Shown: positions 48,185 through 61,800 of the stretch, one piece after another | Layout: every line of letters begins with the position of its first letter | Numbering within the stretch: the stretch's first letter is position 1 | Assembly: GCA_039096225.1 (NCBI GenBank) | Contig: JBBPEB010000004.1 | Span: 357,001-421,000 of the forward strand | DNA: 64,000 nt | Reading direction: 5' to 3' | Origin: Blastocystis sp. Blastoise | Lineage: Eukaryota; Sar; Bigyra; Opalinata; Blastocystidae | Notes under the pieces: model-generated | The model's database searches: none | What the model was told of the DNA's origin: nothing | What the model saw: only the letters and a program-made list of their open reading frames with translations | Program-made: the position numbers and the translations under genes

Positions 48185-51100
48185 TTAAATATAGCTTTCG
48201 TAACGTGCCATGAATACTGTATTGGTAGTCACACTATTTCCTTGAACGGTATGATTTTCTTTCTTCCTTTGTTTTCCTTGATTCTATATATATATAATGT
48301 AAAAGTATAAAGTGATTAAATACCAATTCTGTCTCAAAAGATTCATTTACTATATTATGTTTATCTTCGTGAATATCAGCAATAATTATATTTTCGGGTA
48401 CAATATCCACTATAGATAAGAAACTTGATGAAAATTTATTTTCTCTGGACATTATTCTATTTGAATCTTTTATAATGTAATACAAATTAGTCATTGATTC
48501 ATGTGCCAAAGGATATTCGTGTTTTCTTATTAATATTAAATTACCAATTTGGAGATAGTACAATGCCTTTATCAAATGAATCTCTGATTTTCCATTTATG
48601 TCGTTAGTAATATACATAATATATGAATTATCACGTTGTTCTACTCCTTCATCTTCTGATGATGATGAGAATATTTTATATCTATTTATTATGATTTCAG
48701 AATAGAAATATGTTTCAATGTTTCTAAAGTTATTCACTAGACTGTGAAATACATCTTCATTATTAGTTTCTTCTAATACAGCTTCTATATTATTTATATT
48801 TATATTTTTGAATAATAATCTATTAATAATATGATTATTTGAATGTATTAATATCTTTAAAACATCTTTTATTTCCAATTCTGAGAGTTCCATCCTATCC
48901 ATAGCTCTTATACCTTTTATCATATGTATACTCCCTTTATTTATGTTTATCTCTTTAAAACCTTGAATATTATCTTCTTGATAATTTATATAATTATAAT
49001 CACTAATATTATCATTCTCAGCTGATCTATCTTCAATTGAGACTTGAGAATCATTAATATGATCTGGAATAGAAACAGTATTACTACTAATACTAATCAC
49101 CTCTTTTTCTATTATGGATACTATACACGAATTATTAAAATGTTGTCTCCCAAATGTAGATCGTTTTAAAAATGAATAATAGCGTTCAGATTCATATGTT
49201 GATCCATATTGTAATGATCCTACATTTTGAATAGTTAGATGAAGGTGTTGAATAAGATGAATTTGGGAATTAATGAGTTCTCTAGGTAATAAGAGTTCAC
49301 ATAGAAAACAAAATAAGAAACATTGATCTTTGAGAACTTGCAATAGATGATTTTCAGTATTACCATTATAACGCTGTATTTGACGAACAACAGTTGCAAA
49401 AGGACTTATTAGTAAAACAATTGGAGAATCCTTAACAGTAAATCCATATGTTATAAGAGGAAGAATATAGGAAATAAAGAAGATACGTGTATGAGAAGAC
49501 ATATGATTAAACTTCTTTTCATCTAGAATGTAACGAAATTCATATTCATTCTTATTATATAACGTATTTATTCCTTGAATTCTTGTTTGAAGTATTAGAA
49601 TGTTTTCTTTACTAAGATAAAGTTTCTTCAGTGTGTTCTCTGGATTTATTTTCTTATTCTTAGATAATATAGATATGTATGTATTACTATTATAATGAAA
49701 TAATAAACTTAATAATAAAGTTGCTATATTGTTAAATAGATGCATTATGTCTATACTATAGAAAGTTGCTGCATCAAAATAAAACAAAGATTCAAAAACT
49801 CCAGGTACTTGCTTAACTCCTTTAACAGATTTATCCTTAACACATTCATTTCTATTCTGAATAATAGATTCTTTAGTTCTTATAGGATAATCATTATTAT
49901 TAATAGCATCCTTATATAAATATTTACTAGATATATTATTTAATACTATCTGACTGGAGATATTACACTGATCTATTTGTGACGATATTGATGATGTTGC
50001 TGAATAAGTATTAATTCGGCTGAAAGATGGATATGAGACTGTTATGATATTACCTGTTTCTGTATCAAGTGATATATATTGCTTTATCTTGTTATATGAA
50101 CACTTTATACCACTATGAAATGTTTCATTCTTCCTATCCCATTGTAGTTCGCAATTACGACATGGAAATAATGAAGATGATCCTGTAAAACTAGCTACTT
50201 GAGTTATTGCCGCGCAGTCACCATATATATTCAAAAGTATAGCAACAACTCGTTTTGATTCTATATGTCCATTTGTATATACATCCATAATGATACCAGA
50301 AGATAGTAGTTTAAACTCTTTAGCGATAATATCCAAAACAACATTAGAATAGGATTCATTTGTAATACAGTATGGCCAATAAGAACGAGTATCAATTTTC
50401 CTATTAGTATTGTAGTTGAGAAGTTTTAGAAGTATTGGAAAAGAAGAAGCATTATCATTAGAAACTGGGTTACTAAAAGGAGATATACCATCACAAGTTA
50501 GACTAAATACCAGAAATATATCTCCATTATTAATCACAGATTCAATACATCTTCTATAGTTACCTCCTGACATATATAATGGAATATTTTCAGAATTCTG
50601 TTGTCCTAAAGATAAAACAGAAAATATTTCGTTTTTATCATAGAATGATATATCCTGTATTAAATCTTTGGAAGATAATAGATAACGAATTCTTGGTATG
50701 AGAGGTACTATTGATATTTTTGTACCTATATTATAAACATATAATAATGGCTGAAATTTATTTAAGATAATAAAGTACATAATATACCTATTGTATTATC
50801 ACATTCTTCTCTATGACAAGTTACTCTTATTGGTCTTAACAAATTTCTTCCTGTATTATATCCCAAAAAGGAATTACATGTTTTACAGATATATATATTC
50901 TTATATATTGGCATTTCACTATGTGTGTTACAATACTTTCTTACTACATCCTGACCATTTCGAGGTATTGGAATACTTGGTTGTTGAGGAACTAGAATAT
51001 GAATTGCCTCGTTTATTAATTCATATAGAATTCTTATTTTTGATTTACTAACATTGAGTTGGCACCAATATTTAAATATTATATCTTCTATTCTTGATTC

Positions 51101-51355
51101 CCTTGTATCATTCATAGTACATTTTTGTTGCTAGTAGAAAAAATATATTAATTATTACAGATAACAGTAATGATAAACAAATACAGAATTAAATATATTC
51201 TTCAACAGTGGTCCAGCAGGTGAATCAATGAATAATGGGTCACAAAAAAAATCTGAAGGCTGTTCGTACATATTTTCATCATTTATTATCCATGTGTTTA
51301 CTGAATCTATGAATGCATCACTGTCATCAATCCCTAGTATAATTAAAGCAGTCAT
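48185..51355 (-). CDS. Tnp2-type (CACTA/EnSpm) transposase, intact, four exons
   Basis: Exons 51355-51185, 51130-50788, 50725-48324 and 48283-48185 join in frame: 1,004 codons plus stop. Introns are 54, 62 and 40 bases, all GT-AG and AT-rich. The N-terminal exons include a zinc-binding pattern (YICKTCNSFLGYN, then TCHREECDNT). The main domain matches Transposase_21: FLVFSLTCDGISPFSN, RSYWPYCITNE, GDCAAITQVASFTGSS, FPCRNCELQWD, YSIDIMHLFNN, then HLIQHLHLTIQNVG and YESERYYSFLKR. This is the D-D-x family of CACTA transposases. The ATG at 50780, which starts the longest uninterrupted frame, falls inside intron 2, and splicing at TATAG replaces it. The C-terminal exon is basic and polar. It binds the ends of its own element and cuts with 3-base duplications. 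No stop or frameshift was found. Confidence 0.9.
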
Positions 51356-51483
51356 TCTATTATCATACTCTTTTTTTTAGATTCAAAACCATGAAAGCCA
51401 TATGTCCTTGTTCTCATTATAGCTTGAACAAATAGAAAAAAAAGTGATTGGATTTTAATTATTATTTTAATTATCTTACTTGA

Positions 51484-52351
51484 ATGGAGTATTTATGAAT
51501 TTATATTTGCATAATTGAATTATTAGGAAGAATAGTAAGCTAACTGTTGAGGATATTAAAAAAATTAGAAGATTCAAAATGAATATCAGTCTTGCATGTA
51601 AAGAATTTTATTGTACTATCAGGTTTCCCAATCGAAAAAGTATATAACTAATCTTTTATTCAATTAGTTTTGTATCTAGGTGATTATGGGACAAAGTATT
51701 TAACAGATGATTTAGAAACTGCTTTAAGAAAGATAGCTCTGAATAATGGGATTAGCGTTACTTCATGTAAAACGTCTACAAGAATGATTAAGGTATATAC
51801 ATATTTTTGCAATTTAATTATATTATTTGTAGAAAGTACTACAATATATTCCATATGTTTTAAGTCAACGAGAAAGAAATAGTGCAAAAGATATGTTTAT
51901 ACATTCTGAAGAATGTAATAGATTGAATATTCATAATTCTTTATACCTTCTTATTTTAAAAATTATTAAGAAATACTTTTTAAGTTATTTATCTACAATT
52001 TATGTTGATGACTATACTATTATTAAAGAAGTGAGATCTTCATTAGCGGATAAATTGAATAAATGTACATTTCATTCTTTTTTTGGTTTTCAACTTATTT
52101 CAAATGGAAAGAAAATACAGAAAAGTACAATTAAAAAGAATGATATCTTTGTATATTTATATATTATATTAATATTTGTTTTATTTTATTCTTTTACTGT
52201 TTAAACACTAAATATAATATATATATAGATATACTTATGGGAATCCAATTTTAATAAAATAGAGAAAACCGATTATATTTATAAAGCCAATCAAAAAATA
52301 ATAGATAATATTAGCGTCATATATGACGCAATTCAAAATACAATTAATTGA
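51484..52351 (+). CDS. Accessory gene of the CACTA element, unknown product
   Basis: Five exons join in frame: 51484-51488 (ATGGA), 51527-51639, 51680-51792, 51833-52150 and 52229-52351, 223 codons, TGA stop. The protein starts MEKNSKLTVEDIKKIRRFKM and continues NISLACKEFYC, then DYGTKYLTDDLETALRKIAL, KDMFIHSEECNRLNIHNSLY, YLSTIYVDDYTIIKEVRS, and ISNGKKIQKSTIKKNDIF. It is helical and basic. CACTA elements commonly encode a second, DNA-binding protein (TnpA/TnpD types) divergent from or beside Tnp2, and this gene is divergent from the transposase with 128 bases between starts. A function in binding or regulation is inferred from that only. Intron 2 could instead end at 51667, adding residues ILYLG in place of S. 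The five-base first exon is the weakest join. Confidence 0.6.
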
Positions 52352-52516
52352 TTTTTTTATTGATTCTTGATTGGTTTATTATCAAGAAATTTCTTATATT
52401 TTCTTTATTTTCTTATTTATATATATATATATTTCTACATATTTCTTTTATGTTTTTAACAGTTTTACAATAAAATCCAAGTAATTATACTATATTGTTT
52501 TGTTTCTATTATTTTA

Positions 52517-52800
52517 GGCTTCTATGTTTTCAAATAGCTTTATATAGAGAATTTTTTGTAAATGCTATACTTAATTTTAGTTTGTTTTTATTATATATAG
52601 TGCCATTTTAAAGGTGACTTCCAACTTATTAGATCACTGTTTGTTCAACAATTAAGGTATGTCATTTACATTTTTCATAATTTTTTTATATAGTATTTCA
52701 AATCAAGAACATATTAATATAGAAGGTATTTACTTTTTTTTACAATTTATCCATTTCTATATATAGATATCGTCTAGTATTATACACAGCAAAACTAATT
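52517..52800 (+). CDS. Possible further small exons in the CACTA right arm
   Basis: Segments after plausible acceptors join in one open frame: LLCFQIALYREFF, then CHFKGDFQLIRSLFVQQL, SISNQEHINIED and a short final exon IV with TAG. Donors GTAAAT, GTATGT and GTATTT and acceptors ending TATAG fit. About 45 codons have no stop, and the piece at 52602-52656 is richer in G and C than its flanks. No start exon in frame was found, and the joins were chosen for openness, so this could be chance or a decayed gene. Confidence 0.3.
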
Positions 52801-53133
52801 AAACACTAATATACCAGAAGCTATGCATTATTAGAGCTAAAATAATATTTTTTTTTGTTTATAATATATTATATACTGATAAATTAATCTATTGTTATTT
52901 ATTTCGTTTTTGTAATATAAAATTTATAAAAAAATAATATGCTAATTAGAATAATTGTTTTGTTTTGTCAAGTATTATTTTTTAAATTATAATCAGAAAA
53001 CCAGGGAGTTATTTTATAACTAAAAAATTAGAAGAAATTAAAGCATCATTCTTTTGTCGATCAAAAAGGTAATCTGAAATGGTCTTAAAAATAATTAAGA
53101 AAAAATTCTCATAACGCGGAGTTTTATTTCCAT

Positions 53134-53150
53134 AAATATGCCTGCCAGTG
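53134..53150 (-). repeat. CACTA element right terminal inverted repeat
   Basis: AAATATGCCTGCCAGTG, the exact reverse complement of 40327-40343, followed directly by the TTC duplication. Confidence 0.88.
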
Positions 53151-53153
53151 TTC
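53151..53153. repeat. Target-site duplication TTC, right copy
   Basis: Same three bases as 40324-40326. Confidence 0.8.
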
Positions 53154-53380
53154 TATATAATTATTCATAACAAAGATTAACACATACTCTTATATATAGG
53201 TAAACGAAGAATCAAATTAAAATAGAAGGTTAATTCATTTAAAACAATGAAACAATACAACGAAGTTAGTTTTAATGAAGGAGATGACGAAACCTCAAAA
53301 GATACACAAGAAAAACCCTTGAATTCCAGTAAGAAACGATTTTTAAAACAGTTTATTGTTTCATTATTTGGCACATCTCT

Positions 53381-54557
53381 ATGGCTAGAATGATGAGTAC
53401 ATCAGATTCATCTTGGGTTCCATTAGTCTCAAATGCTTACACTCCTGATGGAGATTCTTCGTCGTCATCTAGTAGTCAATCAACACAAAAAGAATCTCAA
53501 ACTGTTTATTTGAAAGACAGTCATGTTTCACCAAACAACAGCGTCAATAGACTTCTTGAATTAAAAGGTTTATTGGAATCAGGACAGATTTCAATGGAAG
53601 AATACAGAGTATATATACTTTTATTTTTAGTCTGATATAGTTTAGAATAAGTACAAGCTATATATTCATTATATTATAAATATTATGGAGTTCATTCATT
53701 ACGTTTATCTTTCTATAGAAGAAACTCACGGAGATCTCTTATCCATCAATATCCTCAAGCCCAATGACTCAACGAGAATCGAATCCTGGAGACGATACTC
53801 GATCTTTAAGTAAAGTTTATGTGATTCCTCAGGATCCACCCACTTCTTTCAACTTAATACCCTTAGAAAACGCTATTAAATATATATATACGATTGATGA
53901 TAAAGGAGTTGGAAATGTATTTTATTCATTCATTATATTTGTTATTTTATTTATGTTGTTTTCATTTTTCTTTTATTATATATATTATATATTATTTCAT
54001 TTTTCTTTTATTATATATATTATATATTATTAGTGGTCCCATGATAGATGTTGTGTTCGAATGTGTAATATGCCATTTAGTCGTGGATGCTATCGAGCAG
54101 CTTATCATCTGATGGAGTATGATATCTATGATTCAAATACTAAGGAATATACACTTGAAGAACCCTTTGATAAAGAAGGAAAAAGAGTATTTATTATATA
54201 GTTATTCATAATTCAATATATATAATTTTATTTATATTATTTTTAAAATTGTTTTCTTAGGATACAATTTAATATATCAATTATTATTATTATTATTACT
54301 ATATATTTAAATTTATACTTCATAATCTTTCGATACTCTATATATATATATATATATATTATATATAGATAACTTTTGTAGGTAAGGTTCCCGATACTCA
54401 TAAGATTAATGAAGAGAGTTTTATTAAAGATGTTGAAATGCAAATACTATGTGAGAAATATGCAGCTCTCTATAACTCGTATTTATATTATGAATTAGTT
54501 ATTATATTATATGGATATCTTATGTTTTTCCTTTATATTATTATTATTATTATTATT

Positions 54558-54600
<43 letters not shown>

Positions 54601-55443
54601 TCTCTATTTATTATATATATAATACTATAACAATTATCTTCAGTCATAATCCTCCATTATGTATTCATTTCAACAATACCTGGTTAATACGTTTAATAGA
54701 TCGTCCTCAACAGCCACTTATTTCTGTTGAACCTTATTTAAATGGTACTTATATAAAACAGAATAATAATGATGGTTATGTAAATAATTCAAGAAATACT
54801 CCACAAGCATTTAGTCATTTTACTTATGAAGCTTCAGGACATACATTAATTATTGTAGATATACAAGGAGTAGGAGATATATATACAGATCCTCAAATAC
54901 ATTCTTCAGATCCATCTCAATTTGGAATGGGGAATCTTGGTTTAGAAGGATTTGAGAAGTTCTTTAGAACACATCGATGTAATCGTTTATGTGAATGGTT
55001 ATATTTAAAACCAGTCAATTATTGTGATGACCAAGGAGATGGAACACTACCGGAAACAGAACACATCCAGGACAACAAAATATCTCCTTTTATATTTCGA
55101 CCCCAACGTATTCTTGACATATTTGATCCAAATGCAGTTCGACCTACGTATATATTATATGTTTATTATTATTTTTATTATTATTATTATACTGTGTTTT
55201 TATTATTATTATTTTTTTATTATTCTTTTTTTATTATTCTTTTTTTTTTATTCTTTTAATATTATTCATTTTATAAAAATATTTTTATTATCCTATATGT
55301 AATTCAAATCTCATATTTAATTGAATTCTATATCTATTTTATTATTTATTAATCTATATATATATATACATAGTCCAACTTCACCCTATAAATTTACTTC
55401 AAAGTTCTTTCGTCTCTTTGGATGTAAATGTTGTTATGAATAA
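53381..55443 (+). CDS. Alpha-kinase (eEF2-kinase/MHCK family)
   Basis: About seven exons. A Ser-rich start (residues from MARMMSTSDSSWVP) and LLELKGLLESGQISMEEYR precede the kinase domain. The domain begins WSHDRCCVRMCNMPFSRGCY with RAAYHLM. It continues FVGKVPDTHKINEESFIKDV and EMQILCEKYAALYN, then PPLCIHFNNTWLI, VEPYLNGTYIKQNNNDGYVN, TPQAFSHFTYEASGHTLIIV, DIQGVGDIYTDPQIHSS, FGMGNLGLEGFEKFFRTHRC and NRLCEWLYL. The DIQGVGD-TDPQ block, the GxGNLG loop and the His/Cys zinc set at the end are specific to alpha-kinases, most like eEF2 kinase. The C-terminal SEL1-type repeats of animal eEF2 kinase are absent; the protein ends GCKCCYE. An open frame from ATG 53246 (MKQYNEVSFNEGDDETSKDT) could be a 5' exon. 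The CACTA right end is about 230 bases upstream of the chosen start. Confidence 0.88.
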
Positions 55444-56938
55444 TAATCATTTATAACAAAACAAACACTCTCTTTATATACATATATATGTATAGTTTTT
55501 AATAGGTAATTATTAAAATAGTATAATAATATACCTTTTTATTGTTTCTCTATATATTCATTTTCTATATAAGACCTTTTTATTGTTTATTTCTAGTATC
55601 ATATTTCATTAATATATAGAGATTATTATTGTCATTTCTGTCATCAACGCTTTTTCTTATTTTCTTTTCTTTTCAATATTTATTTGTTTATTCTTTTTTT
55701 CTATTTGAAATCTTGCAAATATTTCTTTTGTTTTTATCTTTGTTTTTTTTTATTTATTATTTATTAATTCATTTTTTAGCATGAGTTTTTATAAAATTTC
55801 TTATATATACATTTTATATATATTTCATTATCTATACTGCTTAATTTATTTTTTGTTAAATATCATTTAACAGTTCTAAGTTGTGTTCCTCTATAAATTA
55901 TACATTTTGTCATTCTAGTTTGTTGCTTTTTACTATGTAATATTATTAACTAGCTTTTAATAATTACTTTCCTTTGAATCATTAAGTCTATATCTAGATT
56001 ATTCAACTCTAAAGATAATTGTTCACAATCACACACCAAAATGAAGCTATAAAAGCTATTTATTATTGTCATTGATTACTCTATTTCTCAATAATCTTCT
56101 ATTGAATAACGGAGTATTTTTATTTCATAAGAATTCATAAAAAAAGAAAACAAAAAATATGATATTTTTCTTTCTTCTGTTCGCACTCTATAATGATTGT
56201 ATTTGTGTCAAATATATAAATTCTATATTGCAAAAAGTACTGCTATTCACTGAAGGTATATATATATATTCTTATTGCACCAATTTATTGATATCATCGG
56301 AACAACGGCTCATATTTTGAGTAGAGAAACGCTCATAATTTCATAACTTGTTCCTATATTAACGAAACACAACAGACTTCATGTATTAAAGATAATGCAT
56401 GTTGCTATATTGTTTTCAATATTCTTTGTTTCATTGCAATTCTATTGTTATGTTATAACTCAATAGATTTCTACTATTTTTTTTATTTCTATAGAAATTA
56501 ATTAAATACAAATCAAGGTTTTTCGTCCTCATCTACTTTTATACTCTGAGTATAATCTTTTTTTTAATTCAAAAATTTACTTTAGATTCTTATGTCTGTC
56601 TTTACAACAATAAAATGGCATGTCATGAGTTATAAGACATTCACATCTTTTTTCATTTTTTTCGAAGAATCAATAGGTTTGTCGTCATTCAAGACTTTTT
56701 GTCTATCGATAAAATAAACAATTAGATAATATAGTTCTTAAAACGACGATAAAACAACATTAATCAAAGAAAAGACTGAATATAGAAATCAGAGATAAAC
56801 TGACTTTTTCTGAAATATGATATTTATAAATATTTCTAAACCATTCACTGTCGTTTTGCTATTTTCCAGGAATATCAAAAAATTCACTTTTTTGCTGGTT
56901 TTAATGGTATATATATTTTTTTTGTTGATATATCTCGA
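55444..56938. other. Intergenic between alpha-kinase and NOG2
   Basis: About 1.5 kb. T-rich at first, then mixed sequence with few repeats from about 55850. No coding exon or RNA gene was recognised. It ends with the NOG2 promoter region, including the motif at 56799-56812. Confidence 0.45.
56799..56812 (+). promoter_or_regulatory. Candidate shared upstream motif (ACTGACTTTTTCTG)
   Basis: Identical 14-mer to 240-253, 127 bases upstream of the NOG2 start codon. Role inferred from recurrence upstream of genes only. Confidence 0.35.
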
Positions 56939-59311
<2,373 letters not shown>

Positions 59312-59753
59312 ATTATATACTTATAATGTTATTATTTGTTTATTCATTCATCCTATTTAATTTCTTATGTATAACAAAACAAGTATTCTTCTATATCTTT
59401 GTTATTTCTCATCAGACTTTTATAATTCTTTTATAATATACTGGTTTTTCCTCTTTTTCTTTATTATGTTTGTTTGTTCATTTATGTATATGTCTTCATT
59501 TTATATTATTGTTTAGTGTTATTCTCTTTTTATGTTATTATTATTATTATATATATTATAATATAGACTCAGTTATTCTTTATACTATTTGCATGATAAA
59601 TCTCATAGATAATCAATATACTACTTTAAAACAACAATAAATATAAACGTATTATTTTTTAGAAAAGTCAACTGAAAAAGTCTGGAAAACAGAAAAACCA
59701 GAAATTTTTAATTCTTTTCATTTACCTATTTATCGTTATAAAATTAGCTTTTA
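59312..59753. other. Intergenic between NOG2 and ESF2
   Basis: About 440 bases. The GACTTTTTC core lies on the minus strand at 59674-59682, about 75 bases upstream of the ESF2 start. Nothing else recognised. Confidence 0.5.
59674..59682 (-). promoter_or_regulatory. GACTTTTTC core upstream of ESF2 (reverse orientation)
   Basis: Reads CCAGACTTTTTCAGT on the minus strand, sharing CAGT/TCAGT context with the SepSecS copy. Function inferred from position. Confidence 0.3.
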
Positions 59754-61390
59754 ATGTCAGTATGGTTGTTTTTAGATATTAAGTGTTATCTTTTATATTA
59801 GAGTGATAACGAAAACTTAAATTTAAAAAGTGATGAAGAATTACTCAATACAACTGAAGATGAACAAGAAGAAGTATATAATAATTAGCATAACTGTAGT
59901 TTTCTGATTCTCTGGATATAAATATTCTATCATTTATATTACATATTTAGGTAAATGATTCTCAAAAAGAAAGTAATATTGAAGATTCGAATCTTGCTGA
60001 AGATGAGATTGATGCTGGTAGTGATATAGATGATGATGATGATGAAAATCAACAAGACGATGGAATTGAAGACGATATTGATATTGGCAATGATGTAGAT
60101 GATGATGATGATAATGATGATGAAAGCCAGCAAGACGATGGAATTGAAGACGATATAAATTGGGATGAAGCTGATGAAGATGAAAATGAGCATGAAAATG
60201 AGAATGTTGATGATCGTTTTGCTGAGAAATTTTCTGATGATGATAATGATACGGATATTAATAATATTGATGAAGAAACCTTAAAAGAAGAAATTCAAAT
60301 TGAAAAAGGAAAACAAAGAAAGGTTTTCGATAACATAACTCCTCTTACTGAAGAAGAAATCAACGAATATAATGATAAAGTCAATAAAACTGGAGTGTTA
60401 TATATCTATATATGTTTGTTATATATTTTTTTGATTATATATATATTTTTCTTTAGTATATAGGTGAATATATATAGTTTTTTTTAATTTAAGTTAATTT
60501 ATTATTATACTTATTATATTTATTATATTTATTATATTTATTATATTTATTATATTTATTATATTTATTATATTTATTATATTTATTATATTTATTATAT
60601 TTATTATATTTATTATCCTTCTAGTTATATATGAGCCATGTCCCACCATATATGAGACCTTATAAAGTTCGTATATTATTATCTCCTTTTGGAGAAATAG
60701 GTCATATGCATTTCGTTGAAGAAGATGCTGCACTTCGTCGACGAAGAATACGAAACGGAGGCAATAAAAAAATGAAATATACTGAAGGTATTTATTATTA
60801 TATTTATTATATTTATTATATTTATTATATTCATTATATTCATTATATTTATTATATTTATTATTATTATCATATAGGTTGGATAGAGTTTTTAAATAAG
60901 AAGGATGCCAAGAAATGTGCTTCTCTTCTTAATGGAAACGTTGTTGGAGGTAAGAAATTGAATTTCTTCCATGATGATATTTGGACATTAAAATATTTGA
61001 AAGGATTTAAATGGAATAACTTAGTTGAAAAAATTGGTATTTATTTTTTTTTAATCTGTTTATTTATGTATTATAAATTTATAATATTATTTGTTTTTAC
61101 TACTTCTAATAAAATACTATTTATAATAATAATAATATATATATATAGCTTATGAGAAACGTATTCGTCAAGATCGTCTTAAGACGGAATTCTCTCAAAG
61201 CAGAAAAGCTGATGAATTATACTTGGAGAATGTTGAAGAATCTAAAATATATAAAAAGATACAAAATAAAAAGAATCAGAAAAGAAATACAAATGATATG
61301 GATAATAATAATGATGATATTCATATCAAACGTGTATTTAAACAAAAACCTACGGTTCAAAAAGATGATTCTAAACAGAATAAAGAATAA
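59754..61390 (+). CDS. ESF2: 18S rRNA processing factor ESF2/ABT1
   Basis: A two-codon first exon (ATGTCA at 59754-59759) joins SDNENLNLKSDEELLN. A long acidic region follows with a repeated block (QQDDGIEDDI seen twice near 60050 and 60130). The conserved part begins KTGLYMSHVPPYMRPYKVRI with LLSPFGEIGHMHFVEED, the RNA-recognition fold of ESF2/ABT1. It continues KYTEGWIEFLNKKDAKKCAS, LLNGNVVGGKKLNFFHDDIW and TLKYLKGFKWNNLVEKIAYE, then EKRIRQDRLKTEFSQSRK. The tail is basic and Asn-rich, ending 61390. The protein works in the small-subunit processome with the helicase DBP8. Two of its introns carry the same nine-base minisatellite. The duplicated acidic block could be replication slippage. Confidence 0.9.
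60503..60615. repeat. Nine-base minisatellite in ESF2 intron (first)
   Basis: About 12 copies of TTATATTTA in register before the acceptor CTTCTAG. Confidence 0.88.
60790..60862. repeat. Same nine-base minisatellite in next ESF2 intron
   Basis: About eight copies of the unit TTATATTTA, two of them with T to C changes (TTATATTCA), directly after the donor GTATTTATT. This is the next intron after 60503-60615. Confidence 0.85.
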
Positions 61391-61800
61391 ACTCATTTTT
61401 TTAAAATTTATCTATCATTTTTTAAAGTTTTATATATATATATATAAATATACATTTTTTTATGGTATTGAATAAATGTACTATTTGTTATCATGTTTTC
61501 TTCCATTGTTTGTTTTCAATTTTGAAATTTGTTATTCAGTGAGAAATCAACATTATTTTTAAATATATTCACTTGTCTCTGAAAAGTATTTATACCATTA
61601 TATAAAATAATGATCACAAAAAAGAGAACAAAACAATATATAAATACATACATGGATAAATAATGAAAAGAAATACAAAAAAAAAATAACAATTGTAATA
61701 ATAAGTTGAATTAATCTTTATATATAATTATAATTAATTATAATAATATTTATATGTAGAAATAACTCATAATTAGTATGCAACAACTAGTAGATTCATT
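61391..61800. other. Intergenic between converging ESF2 and SmD2
   Basis: About 410 bases, T-rich on the left and A-rich on the right, as expected for two facing 3' untranslated regions. Nothing else seen. Confidence 0.5.

Larger units (their letters stand above)
40327..53150. mobile_element. Complete CACTA (EnSpm) DNA transposon, 12.8 kb, with nested insertion
   Basis: The left end at 40327 reads CACTGGCAGGCATATTT and the right end at 53134-53150 is its exact reverse complement. Both are flanked by the same three bases, TTC (40324-40326 and 53151-53153). Termini beginning CACTG/CACTA and a 3-bp target duplication are the defining marks of the CACTA superfamily. The element encodes a Tnp2-type transposase at 48185-51355 on the minus strand, which independently supports this class. 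It also holds a divergent accessory gene at 51484-52351 and about 5.6 kb with no clear gene. A Tc1/mariner-type element (40462-42567) is inserted 135 bases from the left end. Without that and its extra TA the element would be about 10.7 kb. All parts look undamaged, so recent movement is plausible. Confidence 0.9.

Noticed and set aside
50738-50780. ATG at 50780 as transposase start
   Set aside because: The upstream zinc-finger exon joins in frame to 50725 and the ATG falls inside the 62-base intron.
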